Source: Flavipsychrobacter sp. (lineage in GTDB: Bacteria; Bacteroidota; Bacteroidia; Chitinophagales; Chitinophagaceae). Taken from it: DNA of 64,000 nucleotides. Of this stretch, positions 50,558 through 60,622 are shown one piece after another. Made by a program: the position numbers and the translations under genes. The notes beneath the pieces are model-generated. The model was not told the DNA's origin. It worked only from the letters and a program-made list of their open reading frames with translations, and ran no database searches. The DNA is taken from contig JAEUVX010000002.1 of assembly GCA_016786615.1 (NCBI GenBank), positions 656,895 through 720,894 on the forward strand, read 5' to 3'. Position 1 is the stretch's first letter; every line of letters starts with the position of its first letter.

Positions 50558-51853
50558 CTACTTCACTAAGTTTCCTTCCAGTTCCAGTACTCTGGTTTCG
50601 CTTACCTTCAGGTTGTAGGCTGCGGTGAATAAACGTTGCAAAGCCTGCACGTAGCTATTCTCTGCCTCGCGTGTTTCCAGTGTATTTGCAATACCTACAC
50701 GAAAACGTGCTTTCTGTATATCGAGGTTCTCTTTGGCGTATCCTATGTTTTCCTGTTCCAGCTTGTAAGCAGCAAGCGCCATTTCATAATTACCCCATGC
50801 AGTGCGATATTGCCTGCTAAGTTCGGTGTTCTGCCAATCGTACGTAAGCTGCATACGCATAGCCTGCAGCGATGCTACTTTTGACTGCCTGCGCAGGTTG
50901 CCACCTTGAAACAACGGCATGTTCAATGTAGCACCACCAGATGGTCCGTAGCTCTGGTTAAACAATGCAAAACCTGCCTGGCTCTGTGTGCGATTGTAAG
51001 AATATGTACCATTTACAGATAGCGTCGGCAGCATAAAAGATTTAGCAATCTTTGCACTCAGTTCAGAAGCTTCTGCATTTTGCCTTGCAATCTGCAAAGA
51101 AGGGCTCAGGTCTTTCAACTTATCTTTATCAGTTGGTTGCAGTGCTGTATTCATTTGCAATTCCTCATCCAGCACATACAGCTTATCCGCCTCTTCACCC
51201 ATCAATGCATTGAGCGTAGCCAGTGATGAAATGTGTTGCGATTCAAGCGTAAGTGAGTCTGACTGGCGTGTATTATAGTCTACACGCGCCTGCAGGAAAT
51301 CTACTTTGGCAGATGCACCTGTTTCGTACTTCACCTGCGATAATATCATCCTTGTCTTTGCAAGTACCAACGCAGTATCTATAGCAACGCCCTGCTGCTT
51401 TTGAAATACTGCAGCAGCATAAGCCTGCACTGTTTGCGATACGATGGCCTGCACACGCTCTTTCAACTGTGCACTTGCTACGGCTTCCTGTGTGTTCAGT
51501 AGTTTTTTATTCAGGAACATTCTGCCACCGTCAAACAAAGTCCACCCGAGCGATACCGCGCCGTTGTACCCTACAGAAGTCGCATTGGCTACTTCCTGTA
51601 CACGACCGTCCGCAAATTCTATTCTTGTATTGGCGCTACCTGTAGTAATACCTGCAGTTGCGTTTACATTTGGCGAAAAGCCTGCATTACCAAGTGTATT
51701 ATTGCGCTCAGCCTGTTGCAGTGCCGTCTTTGCAATGCGTATATCAAAATTATGTTCAAGCGCTTTGGCAATGGCATCGCTCAGCGATAGCCGCTGCTGT
51801 GCAGTAGCTACCGTACCCGAGAGGAGTAATATGCCTGCTAATATTTGCTTCAT
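50558..51853 (-). CDS. TolC-family outer-membrane efflux protein
   Basis: The 431-aa protein has a signal peptide (MKQILAGILLLSGTVATA) and two related halves of coiled-coil helices plus barrel strands (LSDAIAKALEHNFDIRIAKTALQQAERN; SPSLQIARQNAEASELSAKIAKSF). It forms the trimeric outer-membrane channel of an efflux pump. It shares base 51853 with the stop of the RND gene, so they are coupled. Confidence 0.94.
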   Translation of the reverse strand: MKQILAGILLLSGTVATAQQRLSLSDAIAKALEHNFDIRIAKTALQQAERNNTLGNAGFSPNVNATAGITTGSANTRIEFADGRVQEVANATSVGYNGAVSLGWTLFDGGRMFLNKKLLNTQEAVASAQLKERVQAIVSQTVQAYAAAVFQKQQGVAIDTALVLAKTRMILSQVKYETGASAKVDFLQARVDYNTRQSDSLTLESQHISSLATLNALMGEEADKLYVLDEELQMNTALQPTDKDKLKDLSPSLQIARQNAEASELSAKIAKSFMLPTLSVNGTYSYNRTQSQAGFALFNQSYGPSGGATLNMPLFQGGNLRRQSKVASLQAMRMQLTYDWQNTELSRQYRTAWGNYEMALAAYKLEQENIGYAKENLDIQKARFRVGIANTLETREAENSYVQALQRLFTAAYNLKVSETRVLELEGNLVK

Positions 51854-54800
51854 TAATCGTTCAGTTTATCTACCGCAGTAGCCGATTGTGGTTTTCTGCG
51901 AGAGAAGAATGTATAAATAACCGGTACTATAAACAATGACAAGACCAGCGAGAACAGCAAGCCCCCCACTATCACTATACCCAATGGCATACGGCTCTTA
52001 GATGCTGCACCCAGCGATAGTGCCAGTGGCAATGCACCAAACATCATAGCGAGACTTGTCATCAATATAGGACGCAGACGCATAGATGCAGCCTCTATTA
52101 CCGCATTTACTTTTGATGCTCCCCTGTCGCGAATATGGTTGGCGTATTCTACTATCAGGATACCATTTTTAGTAACAAGACCTATCAACATAATCATACC
52201 AATCTGCGAGAAGATATTCAGCGTTTGACCGAATAACCACAGCGACAGCACAGCACCGGCAATAGCCAATGGCACCGTAAGCATGATGATGAGTGGATCG
52301 ATAAAGCTCTCGAACTGTGCAGCTAGAATCAGGTATATCAGCACCAATGCAAGTATAAATGCAAAGAGTGTATTTGAAGAGCTTTCTACATAGTCTTTAG
52401 ATGCACCACCAAGCGATGTAGTGAATGATTCATCAACTACTTTATCCTTCTTCAGCTTTTCATAAATCTTATCCATCTCTGCTATACCATCACCGATGGT
52501 TTTACCTGGTGCAAGGCCTGATGAAATGGTTGCAGACTTGTACCTGTTGTAGTGATATATCTGCGATGGACTGGTTGTTTCTTCTATCGATACAAAATTA
52601 TCTATGGACATTACCTGCCCTGAACTGTTGCGTACATAGAATGTCTTCAGGTCTATTGGTGCTTCGCGATTTTCGCGGAATACCTGACCAAGTACCTGAT
52701 ACTGCTTGCCGTTTTTGGTAAAGTAGCCTAGACGGCGGTTACTCAATGCCAATTGCAAAGTCTGAGCAATATCCTGTATAGAAACACCTGCCTGCGATGC
52801 TTTTGCACGGTTGATGCTCACAGTCAGTTCAGGCTTATTGAATTTCAAATCTATATCAGCACCCTGGAATACAGGACTCTGGTTTACCTCGTCCAGAAAC
52901 TTAGGCACAACTTGCGCCAGCTTCTCGAAGTTGATGTTTTGCAGAATGAACACAACCGGGTATGCACTACCACCGCGCTGCACAGATATAGTCTGTTCTT
53001 GTATGGCAAATGCACGACCGAAGTTTTTCTTTTGCAGGTTGCGGTTAACAGCCTGTACAATTTCGTCCTGCGAACGTTTGCGTTTATCTGCATCGCTCAG
53101 ACGTACGTTCATAAAGCCTGTATTCACCGCACCTGAGCCTGTAAAGCCCGGTGCTGTAACAGACAGTGCCACTTCCCTTTCAGGTACAGAATCGAGCACT
53201 ACACCCACCAACTGCTCCATGTATTTATCCATGGCATCGTAAGATGTTCCTTCGGGTGCTGATACCTGTGCACGGAAACGGCCACGGTCTTCAAGCGGGG
53301 CGAGCTCACTTTGCAATCCTTTCCCAATCAGGAATATCAGTGCGAAGCTCACAACCACACCGAGAACAGCAACCAGTTTATGACGCATTATCCAAACCAA
53401 TCCTTTCTTGTATGCCTGCTCCATACCTACAAAGAATGGCTCAGACTTTACATAGAATTTTGAAGGCTTGTGTTCTTTGCGCGTCATCAGCACGTTCAGT
53501 ACAGGAGTTAATGACAGCGATACGAATGCAGATATCAATACCGCACCAGCTACCACTATACCAAACTCCCGAAACAGCCTACCCGTAAAACCCTGTAAGA
53601 AAACAATCGGCAAGAACACAACCGCCAATGTGATGGAGGTTGAGATAACGGCAAAATATATCTCCTCACTACCCTCTCTGGCGGCACGGTGTTTCTCCAT
53701 ACCCTTCTCTATCTTCTTGTATATATTTTCCGTCACAACAATACCATCATCCACCACAAGACCTGTAGCCAATACGATGGCAAGCAGCGTAAGGATATTG
53801 ATGGTAAAGCCCATCATATACATAATGAAGAATGCACCAATCAGGCTGACAGGTATATCTATCAAAGGGCGGAATGCTATGAGCCAATCGCGGAAGAAGA
53901 GATATATGATGATAATTACGAGTGCAAATGCAACGAATAGTGTTTCCTCTACCTCGCTGATAGACTTTTTAATGTAAGCAGTTGTATCGAGCGCTATGTT
54001 TACTTTAAAGTCTGCGGGGATGTCTTTCTTCAGTGCCTCGTAGCGTTTATAAAATTCATCGGAAATGGCTACATAGTTAGAACCCGGCTGAGGTGTTATT
54101 GCCAATGCAATCATCGGTACATTGCTTTCTTTCAGCACCGTTTCTTCGTTCTCCGGGCCAAGCACTGCCTCGCCAACATCGCTCAGGTGTATATCTGTGC
54201 CGTTTACATTCTTTACTATCAGATTGTTGAAATCTTCTTCTGAAAACAGCCTACCGAATGTTCGTACAGAGAGTTCTGTATTAGCCCCTGATAGTTTACC
54301 TGAAGGCAATTCCACATTTTGTTTGGCAAGCGATTGTTCCACATCCTGAAACGTAATGCCATAACCAGCCAATTTCAACGGATCGAACCAAAGGCGCATG
54401 GCATAACGCTTCTGCCCCCATATCTGTATACTACTAACACCGGGGATTGTTTGCAGACGTTCTACCAATACGTTCTCAGCATACTCTGTCAGTTCCAGTT
54501 GATTCTTGGTATCGCTCTGTACCGTCATGGATATGATAGGCTGCGAATTGGCATCTGCTTTAGACACTACAGGCGGCGCATCTATATCCTGCGGCAGATT
54601 ACGTATGGCTTGCGATACTTTATCGCGCACATCATTTGCTGCAGCTTCCAAGTCTACACCCAAATCAAACTCTACGGTAATATTACTATTACCCTGTGCG
54701 CTTGTAGACGATATACTCTTGATACCCGCAATACCATTGATGGATTTCTCCAACGGCTCAGTAATCTGCGATTCTATGATATCAGGATTGGCACCTGCGT

Positions 54801-54951
54801 AAGATGTACGCACGTTGATGATCGGCGGGTCGATAGAGGGATAGTCGCGGACACCGAGCGAAGTGAACCCGATGTAACCGAAAACAACTATCAGAATATT
54901 GAGAACGATGGCTAATACTGGCCGCCGTAATGATAACGAAGGAAGACTCAT
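51853..54951 (-). CDS. RND efflux transporter permease (HAE1 family)
   Basis: The 1032-aa inner-membrane pump starts at the ATG at 54949-54951 (MSLPSLSLRRPVLAIVLNILIVVFGYIGF). A -7 box TATATTTG 24 nt upstream rules out the longer frame. It has the 12-helix RND layout with the two large periplasmic loops, the HAE motifs ITEPLEKSINGIAGIKSISS, ATGLVVDDGIVVTENIYK (proton-relay Asp pair in TM4) and GLVTKNGILIVEYAN. It exports hydrophobic drugs or lipids. The usual periplasmic adaptor gene is absent: the only partner is the TolC gene downstream. Confidence 0.95.
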   Translation of the reverse strand: MSLPSLSLRRPVLAIVLNILIVVFGYIGFTSLGVRDYPSIDPPIINVRTSYAGANPDIIESQITEPLEKSINGIAGIKSISSTSAQGNSNITVEFDLGVDLEAAANDVRDKVSQAIRNLPQDIDAPPVVSKADANSQPIISMTVQSDTKNQLELTEYAENVLVERLQTIPGVSSIQIWGQKRYAMRLWFDPLKLAGYGITFQDVEQSLAKQNVELPSGKLSGANTELSVRTFGRLFSEEDFNNLIVKNVNGTDIHLSDVGEAVLGPENEETVLKESNVPMIALAITPQPGSNYVAISDEFYKRYEALKKDIPADFKVNIALDTTAYIKKSISEVEETLFVAFALVIIIIYLFFRDWLIAFRPLIDIPVSLIGAFFIMYMMGFTINILTLLAIVLATGLVVDDGIVVTENIYKKIEKGMEKHRAAREGSEEIYFAVISTSITLAVVFLPIVFLQGFTGRLFREFGIVVAGAVLISAFVSLSLTPVLNVLMTRKEHKPSKFYVKSEPFFVGMEQAYKKGLVWIMRHKLVAVLGVVVSFALIFLIGKGLQSELAPLEDRGRFRAQVSAPEGTSYDAMDKYMEQLVGVVLDSVPEREVALSVTAPGFTGSGAVNTGFMNVRLSDADKRKRSQDEIVQAVNRNLQKKNFGRAFAIQEQTISVQRGGSAYPVVFILQNINFEKLAQVVPKFLDEVNQSPVFQGADIDLKFNKPELTVSINRAKASQAGVSIQDIAQTLQLALSNRRLGYFTKNGKQYQVLGQVFRENREAPIDLKTFYVRNSSGQVMSIDNFVSIEETTSPSQIYHYNRYKSATISSGLAPGKTIGDGIAEMDKIYEKLKKDKVVDESFTTSLGGASKDYVESSSNTLFAFILALVLIYLILAAQFESFIDPLIIMLTVPLAIAGAVLSLWLFGQTLNIFSQIGMIMLIGLVTKNGILIVEYANHIRDRGASKVNAVIEAASMRLRPILMTSLAMMFGALPLALSLGAASKSRMPLGIVIVGGLLFSLVLSLFIVPVIYTFFSRRKPQSATAVDKLND

Positions 54952-54974
54952 GCGAATGGTTTCGAAATACTGGT

Positions 54975-54982
54975 CAAATATA
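54975..54982 (-). promoter_or_regulatory. -7 element of the RND-TolC operon
   Basis: An exact TATATTTG on the minus strand, 23 nt before the RND ATG. Confidence 0.6.
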
Positions 54983-55186
54983 CAGACTAAACAGGTGTTT
55001 GGTGTAGGTACACGAAATAACGAACAGGACAAGAAATTGTAAAATCGGCGATTATCTGCCAGTCAACTAATAAACTAAAACCTTATTAGTGTTGATAATT
55101 AGCGGTTAACGAAAACACAAAAGGATAATAAGCAAGGAATATGCCTATAAGGCTATTTTAAATAACTATTAAAATCACCCTGCGTT

Positions 55187-55216
55187 TTGGGCTTTCGGCA
55201 TTCAGGGTTAACTTTG
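55187..55216 (+). promoter_or_regulatory. Consensus promoter of superoxide dismutase
   Basis: TTG (55187-55189), exactly 19 bp, TAACTTTG (55209-55216). This is a textbook Bacteroidota promoter. It also shows that the ATG at 55250, not an upstream codon, starts the gene. Confidence 0.85.
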
Positions 55217-55249
55217 GAGTCCTTTAGAAAACGTAAAAACAATAAAACT

Positions 55250-55852
55250 ATGGCACATACACTTCCTGCATTAGGATATGCGTTCGACGCACTGGAACCA
55301 CACATTGACGCACTGACAATGCAAATACACCATGACAGGCACCACCAGGCTTATGTAGACAATCTGAACAAAGCACTGGCCGGCACTGAAGGTGAAGGCA
55401 AATCGCTTGAAGAACTGATGGCTGACATCTCTAAATACCCTGCTGCAGTACGTAACAACGGCGGCGGTCACTGGAACCACTCTCTGTTCTGGGAAATTCT
55501 GGGGCCAAGCGGTAGCCAACCATCTGGTGCATTGGCAGATGCTATCAATGCAGCTTTCGGTTCTTTGGATGCACTGAAAGAAAAAATGAATACGGCAGGT
55601 ACTACACGCTTTGGTAGCGGCTGGGCTTGGCTGATTGTAAAAGATGGTAAACTGGATGTATGCTCTACACCAAACCAGGACAACCCGCTGATGGATATAG
55701 CTGAAGTAAAAGGCACACCTATTCTGGGTATCGACGTTTGGGAACACGCATACTACCTGAAATACCAAAACAAACGCCCTGACTACCTGGGTGCTATCTG
55801 GAATGTTATCAACTGGGATATGGTAGCTGAAAAATACAATGCTGCACTTTAA
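55250..55852 (+). CDS. Superoxide dismutase [Fe/Mn]
   Basis: The 200-aa enzyme has metal ligands His27 ([13 protein letters not shown]), His in [13 protein letters not shown], and Asp and His in [21 protein letters not shown]. No signal peptide is present, so it is cytoplasmic. The metal (Fe, Mn or cambialistic) cannot be decided from the sequence. It has a consensus promoter and its own terminator and stands alone. Confidence 0.97.
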   Translation: MAHTLPALGYAFDALEPHIDALTMQIHHDRHHQAYVDNLNKALAGTEGEGKSLEELMADISKYPAAVRNNGGGHWNHSLFWEILGPSGSQPSGALADAINAAFGSLDALKEKMNTAGTTRFGSGWAWLIVKDGKLDVCSTPNQDNPLMDIAEVKGTPILGIDVWEHAYYLKYQNKRPDYLGAIWNVINWDMVAEKYNAAL

Positions 55853-55881
55853 TCAATAATTAATCAAACAATTACAAATAG

Positions 55882-55911
55882 AAGCCTTACATATATTGTA
55901 AGGCTTTTTTA
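55882..55911 (+). terminator. Terminator of superoxide dismutase
   Basis: AAGCCTTACA/TGTAAGGCTT 10-bp arms, 5-nt loop, then a T run. Confidence 0.9.
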
Positions 55912-55972
55912 ATGGCTACACGACAATAAAGCAGCACAGTATTCGTTTTTTCATCAAACAAATACTGAATAA

Positions 55973-56674
55973 ATGAACTTATTAAAATCTATTATCTGCT
56001 GCACACTATTTGCGAATACAGCAATTGCACAAGACCAAAAAGGGACTACAATACCTGTAGCTGAAAAAAGAAATGAAGTCGGGATATTTTCTCATGGCAG
56101 GATAAATGGTTCGTTTATCGGAAACACAAATGCCAATATGATAGGTATATCCTTAACCCACTGGAAAAATGAGCACTTCGGTTATCGCATTATAAATGCG
56201 TATGGTAACCTCTATTCAGAATCAGGTATTTTTCAGAAATACACCAGTCTTGATACATTTGTTGATATGAACAGCCGTACACGTATCGACATGGGTATTG
56301 TGGGCGGCGCTTTGCAAGCACAAAGAAAATTCTATAAACGTGTATATCTATTCGCTGCGATAGAACTTAATGCAGGTTATGGTACAGGCACCAGAGACAC
56401 ACTCATTACAAAAACGTACAGAACATCAAAAGAAGGATATAGCACTACCAGTTCCAACGGCAACGTACAATCTGCTGCAACCCTGTGGCAAGCAAATATT
56501 TCACCAACATTTGGTGCAAAACTGGTGTTTAACAGGATAGTTGCAGGTGTTGAAGTCTATGGACTTGGAGTTACATACCAGTCAATAACGGCGAATAAAA
56601 CAAGTATGAGTACATTCGACTTTAACATTGGCAACCTCGGCCAACGAATATTTATCAACTATAGGTTTAAATAA
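55973..56674 (+). CDS. Hypothetical outer-membrane beta-barrel-like protein
   Basis: The 233-aa protein has a signal peptide (about 1-19, NTAIAQ) and alternating aromatic/Gly beta strands ending in a C-terminal aromatic strand (GQRIFINYRFK), as in outer-membrane barrels. No specific family is recognised. It is monocistronic and convergent with another barrel-like gene (56724). Confidence 0.65.
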   Translation: MNLLKSIICCTLFANTAIAQDQKGTTIPVAEKRNEVGIFSHGRINGSFIGNTNANMIGISLTHWKNEHFGYRIINAYGNLYSESGIFQKYTSLDTFVDMNSRTRIDMGIVGGALQAQRKFYKRVYLFAAIELNAGYGTGTRDTLITKTYRTSKEGYSTTSSNGNVQSAATLWQANISPTFGAKLVFNRIVAGVEVYGLGVTYQSITANKTSMSTFDFNIGNLGQRIFINYRFK

Positions 56675-56703
56675 AAAGTGGAGCGTTAATAACGCTCCAC
56701 TTT
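56675..56703. terminator. Bidirectional terminator
   Basis: 14-bp perfect arms around one base, core AAAGTGGAGCGTTA/TAACGCTCCACTTT. Confidence 0.9.
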
Positions 56704-56723
56704 CCTAAATGCTATTTTTATAC

Positions 56724-57329
56724 CTATCGCAACACACCAAAGGTGAAGCCGAATCCTAACATAAAACCACCGGGTGCCAATATCGTCATAACTTGTTTGC
56801 CCTCGCTGGTGAGTGTGTACCCATTCAGTATGCGGTAGTTATCTTCATCAAGCCTGATGGAATAACCCATAGAAATATTAAACCGGTGACCATTCCTGCC
56901 TAAATTGAAAAACTTATGTGCCGCAATAAATACATTCGTCTTTGGGTTCAAGTCCATCGCTACATTAGCATCGCCCATAGTTGTAGGCATTGTAGAACTA
57001 AAATTTTTCAGGCCGGTGTTATAAGTGACACCAGCACCTAATGCCCATGAACGATTACATTCACCGAAATAAAAACGGCCTTCTCCACCTGCTTTATAAC
57101 CCCAAGAGCCGAGCCCCGCACTACCGGACAATGAAAACTTTTGAGTAACAGGAACATCTACATTAAACCCGATAAGTCCGCCCGGACTTTCGATACCTGC
57201 AGTAATACCAATATATAGTTTAGGACATTCGTAATTGTTACGACCTTTCCCACCTTTGTATCCTCCACGTTGTGCAAAAGACGAAGCAGAAAGTGCAATC
57301 AAAACAATCAAAAGGGTTAGTTTCTTCAT
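56724..57329 (-). CDS. Hypothetical outer-membrane beta-barrel-like protein
   Basis: The 201-aa protein has a signal peptide (MKKLTLLIVLIALSASSFAQ), a Gly/Lys/Arg-rich linker (RGGYKGGKGRNNY), then amphipathic Gly-rich strands (LYIGITAGIESPGGLIGFNVDVPV...FMLGFGFTFGVLR) typical of a small outer-membrane barrel. Cys pairs (ECPKLY, GECNRSW) may form a disulfide. Function is unknown. It lies 20 nt beyond the terminator shared with the convergent gene. Confidence 0.65.
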   Translation of the reverse strand: MKKLTLLIVLIALSASSFAQRGGYKGGKGRNNYECPKLYIGITAGIESPGGLIGFNVDVPVTQKFSLSGSAGLGSWGYKAGGEGRFYFGECNRSWALGAGVTYNTGLKNFSSTMPTTMGDANVAMDLNPKTNVFIAAHKFFNLGRNGHRFNISMGYSIRLDEDNYRILNGYTLTSEGKQVMTILAPGGFMLGFGFTFGVLR

Positions 57330-57367
57330 TTCAGTTTATTTAGGTTTTTAAAAGAGGTGCAAATATA

Positions 57368-59305
57368 CTATTGAATATCAGCTAACATGGCTTTTGCCTG
57401 CTCATTTTGCGGATGTTTTTTCAACAAGTGCAGCAGGTGTTTTTTTGCGTTCCCATCGTTGCCGTTGTTGTGGTGCCATACTGCCAGGTTGATGAGCGTT
57501 TGCTCGTAATCAGGATTCAGCTTCAATGCGCGCATCAGGTAATCGTAAGACATGGTTTTATTGCCTTGCTGCATATATATAAAACCAAGGTTCACATTTG
57601 CACTCAGGTAATCAGGATTTTCATTCAGTATGTATGCAAACACATCTTGTGCTTCTTTTACTTTATCGAGTGTCAGCAGGCAATTACCATATTTATTCTG
57701 GAAATCGAGCGATTGTGGCCAGATAGCTACAGCCTGCTTGTACCATGCCAATGCTTTATCTGCCTGTTGTGTATTGCTGTAAGACTCACCAATGCGATAA
57801 CATGCCCATGCATCTGTTATGCTTTCAGGCTTTAGTGACGATGCATACTGGGTTACTTTACCAAAATCATTTAGTAGGAAGTAGGCACGTATATAATCTC
57901 TGTTTTGCTTCTCAGATGCTTCACGATTTTGTTCTTTGTTCAGGTATTTCAACGCAGAGTCTATCAAACCCCTGTTAGGATTATACCTTTCAAAAAACTC
58001 CATAAATGCACGTGCTGTGGTAATAGCATCGGGGTTATCATTATTAAAAGACTTCAGCCCGAGGAAAGCAGTGATTTTACTTTTCGTTGCATCATCGAGC
58101 GGGCGCTTGCGGATGTAGTGGTCTGTAACGGCTACGTGCGGTATATCTATACTACCATTGCGCGGCATGTGGCAGGTGATGCAATCATTGCCTTTTGCAT
58201 TACGCGTTGCTTCTTTTTCTGTACACTCTTGCTTGCCTGTAGCATGACAGCTGTTACATGCGTTTATGTATTGTGTGTGTTGTGTAAACTTCACACTCAC
58301 GTGCGGGTTATGGCAAGTGATACAACTCATCTTGCCCGAGCTTACATAGCAATTGCTTTTTTTCATCCGCTCTACGTGCGATGCCATAATCATCTTGTCT
58401 TGCGCACCCTCGTATTGTGGCATAAAGACGTTCATCACTTCAGACAAATGCATGCCGGGGCGGAAATCGAAAAAGGTTTTACCATCATTCAAGACTGCAA
58501 TGCCTTGCAGATGACAACGCTGACAAATATTGTTTTGCAATTCTGTAGAAAGCCTGCGAGGGTTGACGATTGTATAGTCAGGACCTTTTGATGTATCTAC
58601 TATGTTACCTGCTATTTTCTCCTTCACGTGCAGCCCACCGGGACCGTGACAGCGTTCGCAATCAATACCTGTTTTGATGGTTACATATTTGTTCTGGCTG
58701 GTCTTTACAAAATCCGGATAGCCGTTGTGGCAGGTCATACACTCAGACTCAATGAGCCTTGTAAAACGGCTGCTGGCACCTTTTTCAAACCCCGGGGCAA
58801 GATCCCACTGTTTCTTTTGTGTATAGAAAGTAATAGGTGCTTGATAGAGGTAACCATTCTTGCTAAAGATGTGCGAGTTGGTATGCTGTCCGGAACCAAC
58901 AATATAATCTACTTTCTGCAGTAGCTTGTGTGTGGTATCACTACCCTCTGTACGATACTCCATAACATAGAGCGAATCGTTTTGCCAGAGAGGTTTGTAG
59001 TAAAAATCAAGGTCTTTGTCGTAAACGGGTGCGTGGGTAAAATCGGCAGCGGACTTTTGCATTGTTGCATGGTCAAAAGACTGACCCATACCTGTCTGTA
59101 TGTACGTGTTGTAGATATCTGCATGGCAACCCTTACAGGTTTCCATACCTACATACTGCACTGTAGTATCGTACACATTGTGCCACGGAGAGCCAACTGC
59201 AGCCTGCTCCGTTTTTTCATCGGGACTGCTGCAATAAAAAGCGGGCAGCGTCACCGCTGCCATCGCCAGTATTATCAATAAACTCCGTACAATACGTGAA
59301 GACAT
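57368..59305 (-). CDS. Seven-haem c-type cytochrome with C-terminal TPR repeats
   Basis: The start at the ATG at 59303-59305 gives 645 aa. A -7 box TATTTTTG ends 6 nt upstream. The N-terminal signal leads to seven CxxCH sites: CKGCH, CMTCH, CERCH, CQRCH, CITCH, CNSCH and CITCH. The middle has a CHMPRNGSIDIPHVAVTDHYIR segment as in the NrfA/hydroxylamine-oxidoreductase-like multihaem group. Residues about 480-645 are TPR repeats (AYFLLN, WACYRIGESYSN, NPDYLSANVNLGFIYMQQGN). It is periplasmic or surface-bound. The partner and electron acceptor are not visible. Confidence 0.92.
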   Translation of the reverse strand: MSSRIVRSLLIILAMAAVTLPAFYCSSPDEKTEQAAVGSPWHNVYDTTVQYVGMETCKGCHADIYNTYIQTGMGQSFDHATMQKSAADFTHAPVYDKDLDFYYKPLWQNDSLYVMEYRTEGSDTTHKLLQKVDYIVGSGQHTNSHIFSKNGYLYQAPITFYTQKKQWDLAPGFEKGASSRFTRLIESECMTCHNGYPDFVKTSQNKYVTIKTGIDCERCHGPGGLHVKEKIAGNIVDTSKGPDYTIVNPRRLSTELQNNICQRCHLQGIAVLNDGKTFFDFRPGMHLSEVMNVFMPQYEGAQDKMIMASHVERMKKSNCYVSSGKMSCITCHNPHVSVKFTQHTQYINACNSCHATGKQECTEKEATRNAKGNDCITCHMPRNGSIDIPHVAVTDHYIRKRPLDDATKSKITAFLGLKSFNNDNPDAITTARAFMEFFERYNPNRGLIDSALKYLNKEQNREASEKQNRDYIRAYFLLNDFGKVTQYASSLKPESITDAWACYRIGESYSNTQQADKALAWYKQAVAIWPQSLDFQNKYGNCLLTLDKVKEAQDVFAYILNENPDYLSANVNLGFIYMQQGNKTMSYDYLMRALKLNPDYEQTLINLAVWHHNNGNDGNAKKHLLHLLKKHPQNEQAKAMLADIQ

Positions 59306-59311
59306 GCGCTT

Positions 59312-59319
59312 CAAAAATA
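59312..59319 (-). promoter_or_regulatory. -7 element of the seven-haem cytochrome
   Basis: An exact TATTTTTG on the minus strand, followed by AAGCGC and the ATG. Confidence 0.55.
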
Positions 59320-59341
59320 ACTAATCGGGAGCAGTAATTGT

Positions 59342-60622
59342 TTAGTTGAATATTGCCAGTGTGTAGTTTGATTTACCTTTTTGTATCAGCAGGTATTTAT
59401 CGTTCAACAACTGTGCAATTGTCAGCTTATGATCTATAGCTGTTACTTTTTCTTTGTTGATGCTTACACCACCACCTTGTATCATTTTTTTGGCTTCGCC
59501 TTTTGAAGGGAACACGCCACCATCTGCCAGAAAAGTCAACACATCCAGCCCGTCATTCATGAGGCTTTCTTTTGATGCTGATACCTGCGGCACACCATCC
59601 ATTACTTCCAGCAATTGCTTCTCGTTCAGCGATCGCAATGCATCTACCGTACTTTGCCCGAATAATATATCAGATGCTTTCTGTGCAAATAATAAATCGG
59701 CTTCGCTATGTACAAGTATGGTCAATTCTTCTGCCAATGCTTTTTGCAGCTTACGTTGGTGGGGGGCTTGCTGGTGTTCAGCTATCAATGTCTTTATTTC
59801 TTCAACCGTTTTGAAAGAGAATGTAAATGCCATACGCTCTGCATCAGCATCAGGTAGCTTCAGCCAAAACTGGTAGAACTGGTAAGGCGAAGTCTTCTCA
59901 GGATCAAGCCATACGTTGCCACCTTCGCTTTTGCCAAACTTACTGCCATCACTTTTAGTAATCAACGGGCATGTTGCGGCAAATGCATCACTACCACCCT
60001 TCCTGCGTATCAATTCAGTACCTGTTACAATATTACCCCACTGGTCTGCACCACCCATTTGCAGTTTTACATTATGATGCTGATTGAGGTAGTAAAAATC
60101 GTAGCCTTGTATCAATTGGTACGAAAACTCTGTAAAAGACAACCCAGTTTCCAGGCGTTTTTGTACAGAATCTTTTGACATCATATAGCTTACAGTGATG
60201 TGCTTGCCGATATCGCGGATGAAATCGAGAAAACTGAAGTTTTTAAACCAGTCATAGTTGTTCACCATAACTGCTGCATTAGGCGTCTTATCTCCGAAAT
60301 CCAGAAACTTTTCTAATTGCTTGCGGATACCATCACAGTTTTTCTGCAAGGTTTCCATATCCAACAGGTTACGTTCTGCCGACTTACCTGAAGGGTCGCC
60401 TATCATACCGGTAGCACCACCTACCAAAGCGTAAGGTTTATGACCTGCCTTTTGCAAACGCATGAGTATAGTTATAGGCAGCAGGCTACCCACATGCAGG
60501 CTATCTGCAGTAGGGTCGAAGCCAACATAGCCCGAAGTCATTTCTTTATTCAGTTGCTCCTGAGTGCCGGGCATTATATCCTGAATCAGGCCCCTTTCTT
60601 GAAATTCTTTTATTAAATCCAT
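59342..60622 (-). CDS. tyrS: Tyrosine--tRNA ligase
   Basis: The 426-aa class I synthetase has the HIGH-like LHVGSLLPI (in PTADSLHVGS), the Tyr-binding GYDFYYL, GGADQWGNIVTG, the KMSKS-like KFGKSEGG, and a C-terminal S4 domain (GGVSINKEKV). It charges tRNA-Tyr. It is an ordinary single gene, complete. Confidence 0.97.
   Translation of the reverse strand: MDLIKEFQERGLIQDIMPGTQEQLNKEMTSGYVGFDPTADSLHVGSLLPITILMRLQKAGHKPYALVGGATGMIGDPSGKSAERNLLDMETLQKNCDGIRKQLEKFLDFGDKTPNAAVMVNNYDWFKNFSFLDFIRDIGKHITVSYMMSKDSVQKRLETGLSFTEFSYQLIQGYDFYYLNQHHNVKLQMGGADQWGNIVTGTELIRRKGGSDAFAATCPLITKSDGSKFGKSEGGNVWLDPEKTSPYQFYQFWLKLPDADAERMAFTFSFKTVEEIKTLIAEHQQAPHQRKLQKALAEELTILVHSEADLLFAQKASDILFGQSTVDALRSLNEKQLLEVMDGVPQVSASKESLMNDGLDVLTFLADGGVFPSKGEAKKMIQGGGVSINKEKVTAIDHKLTIAQLLNDKYLLIQKGKSNYTLAIFN

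Noticed and set aside
51853-55032. Longer N-terminus of the RND permease from 55032
   Set aside because: A -7 box lies inside the extension and the extra 27 residues do not resemble any RND start; the ATG at 54951 fits the family.
55187-55852. Longer superoxide dismutase from 55187
   Set aside because: The consensus promoter (55187-55216) would lie inside the coding region; the ATG at 55250 gives the standard start.
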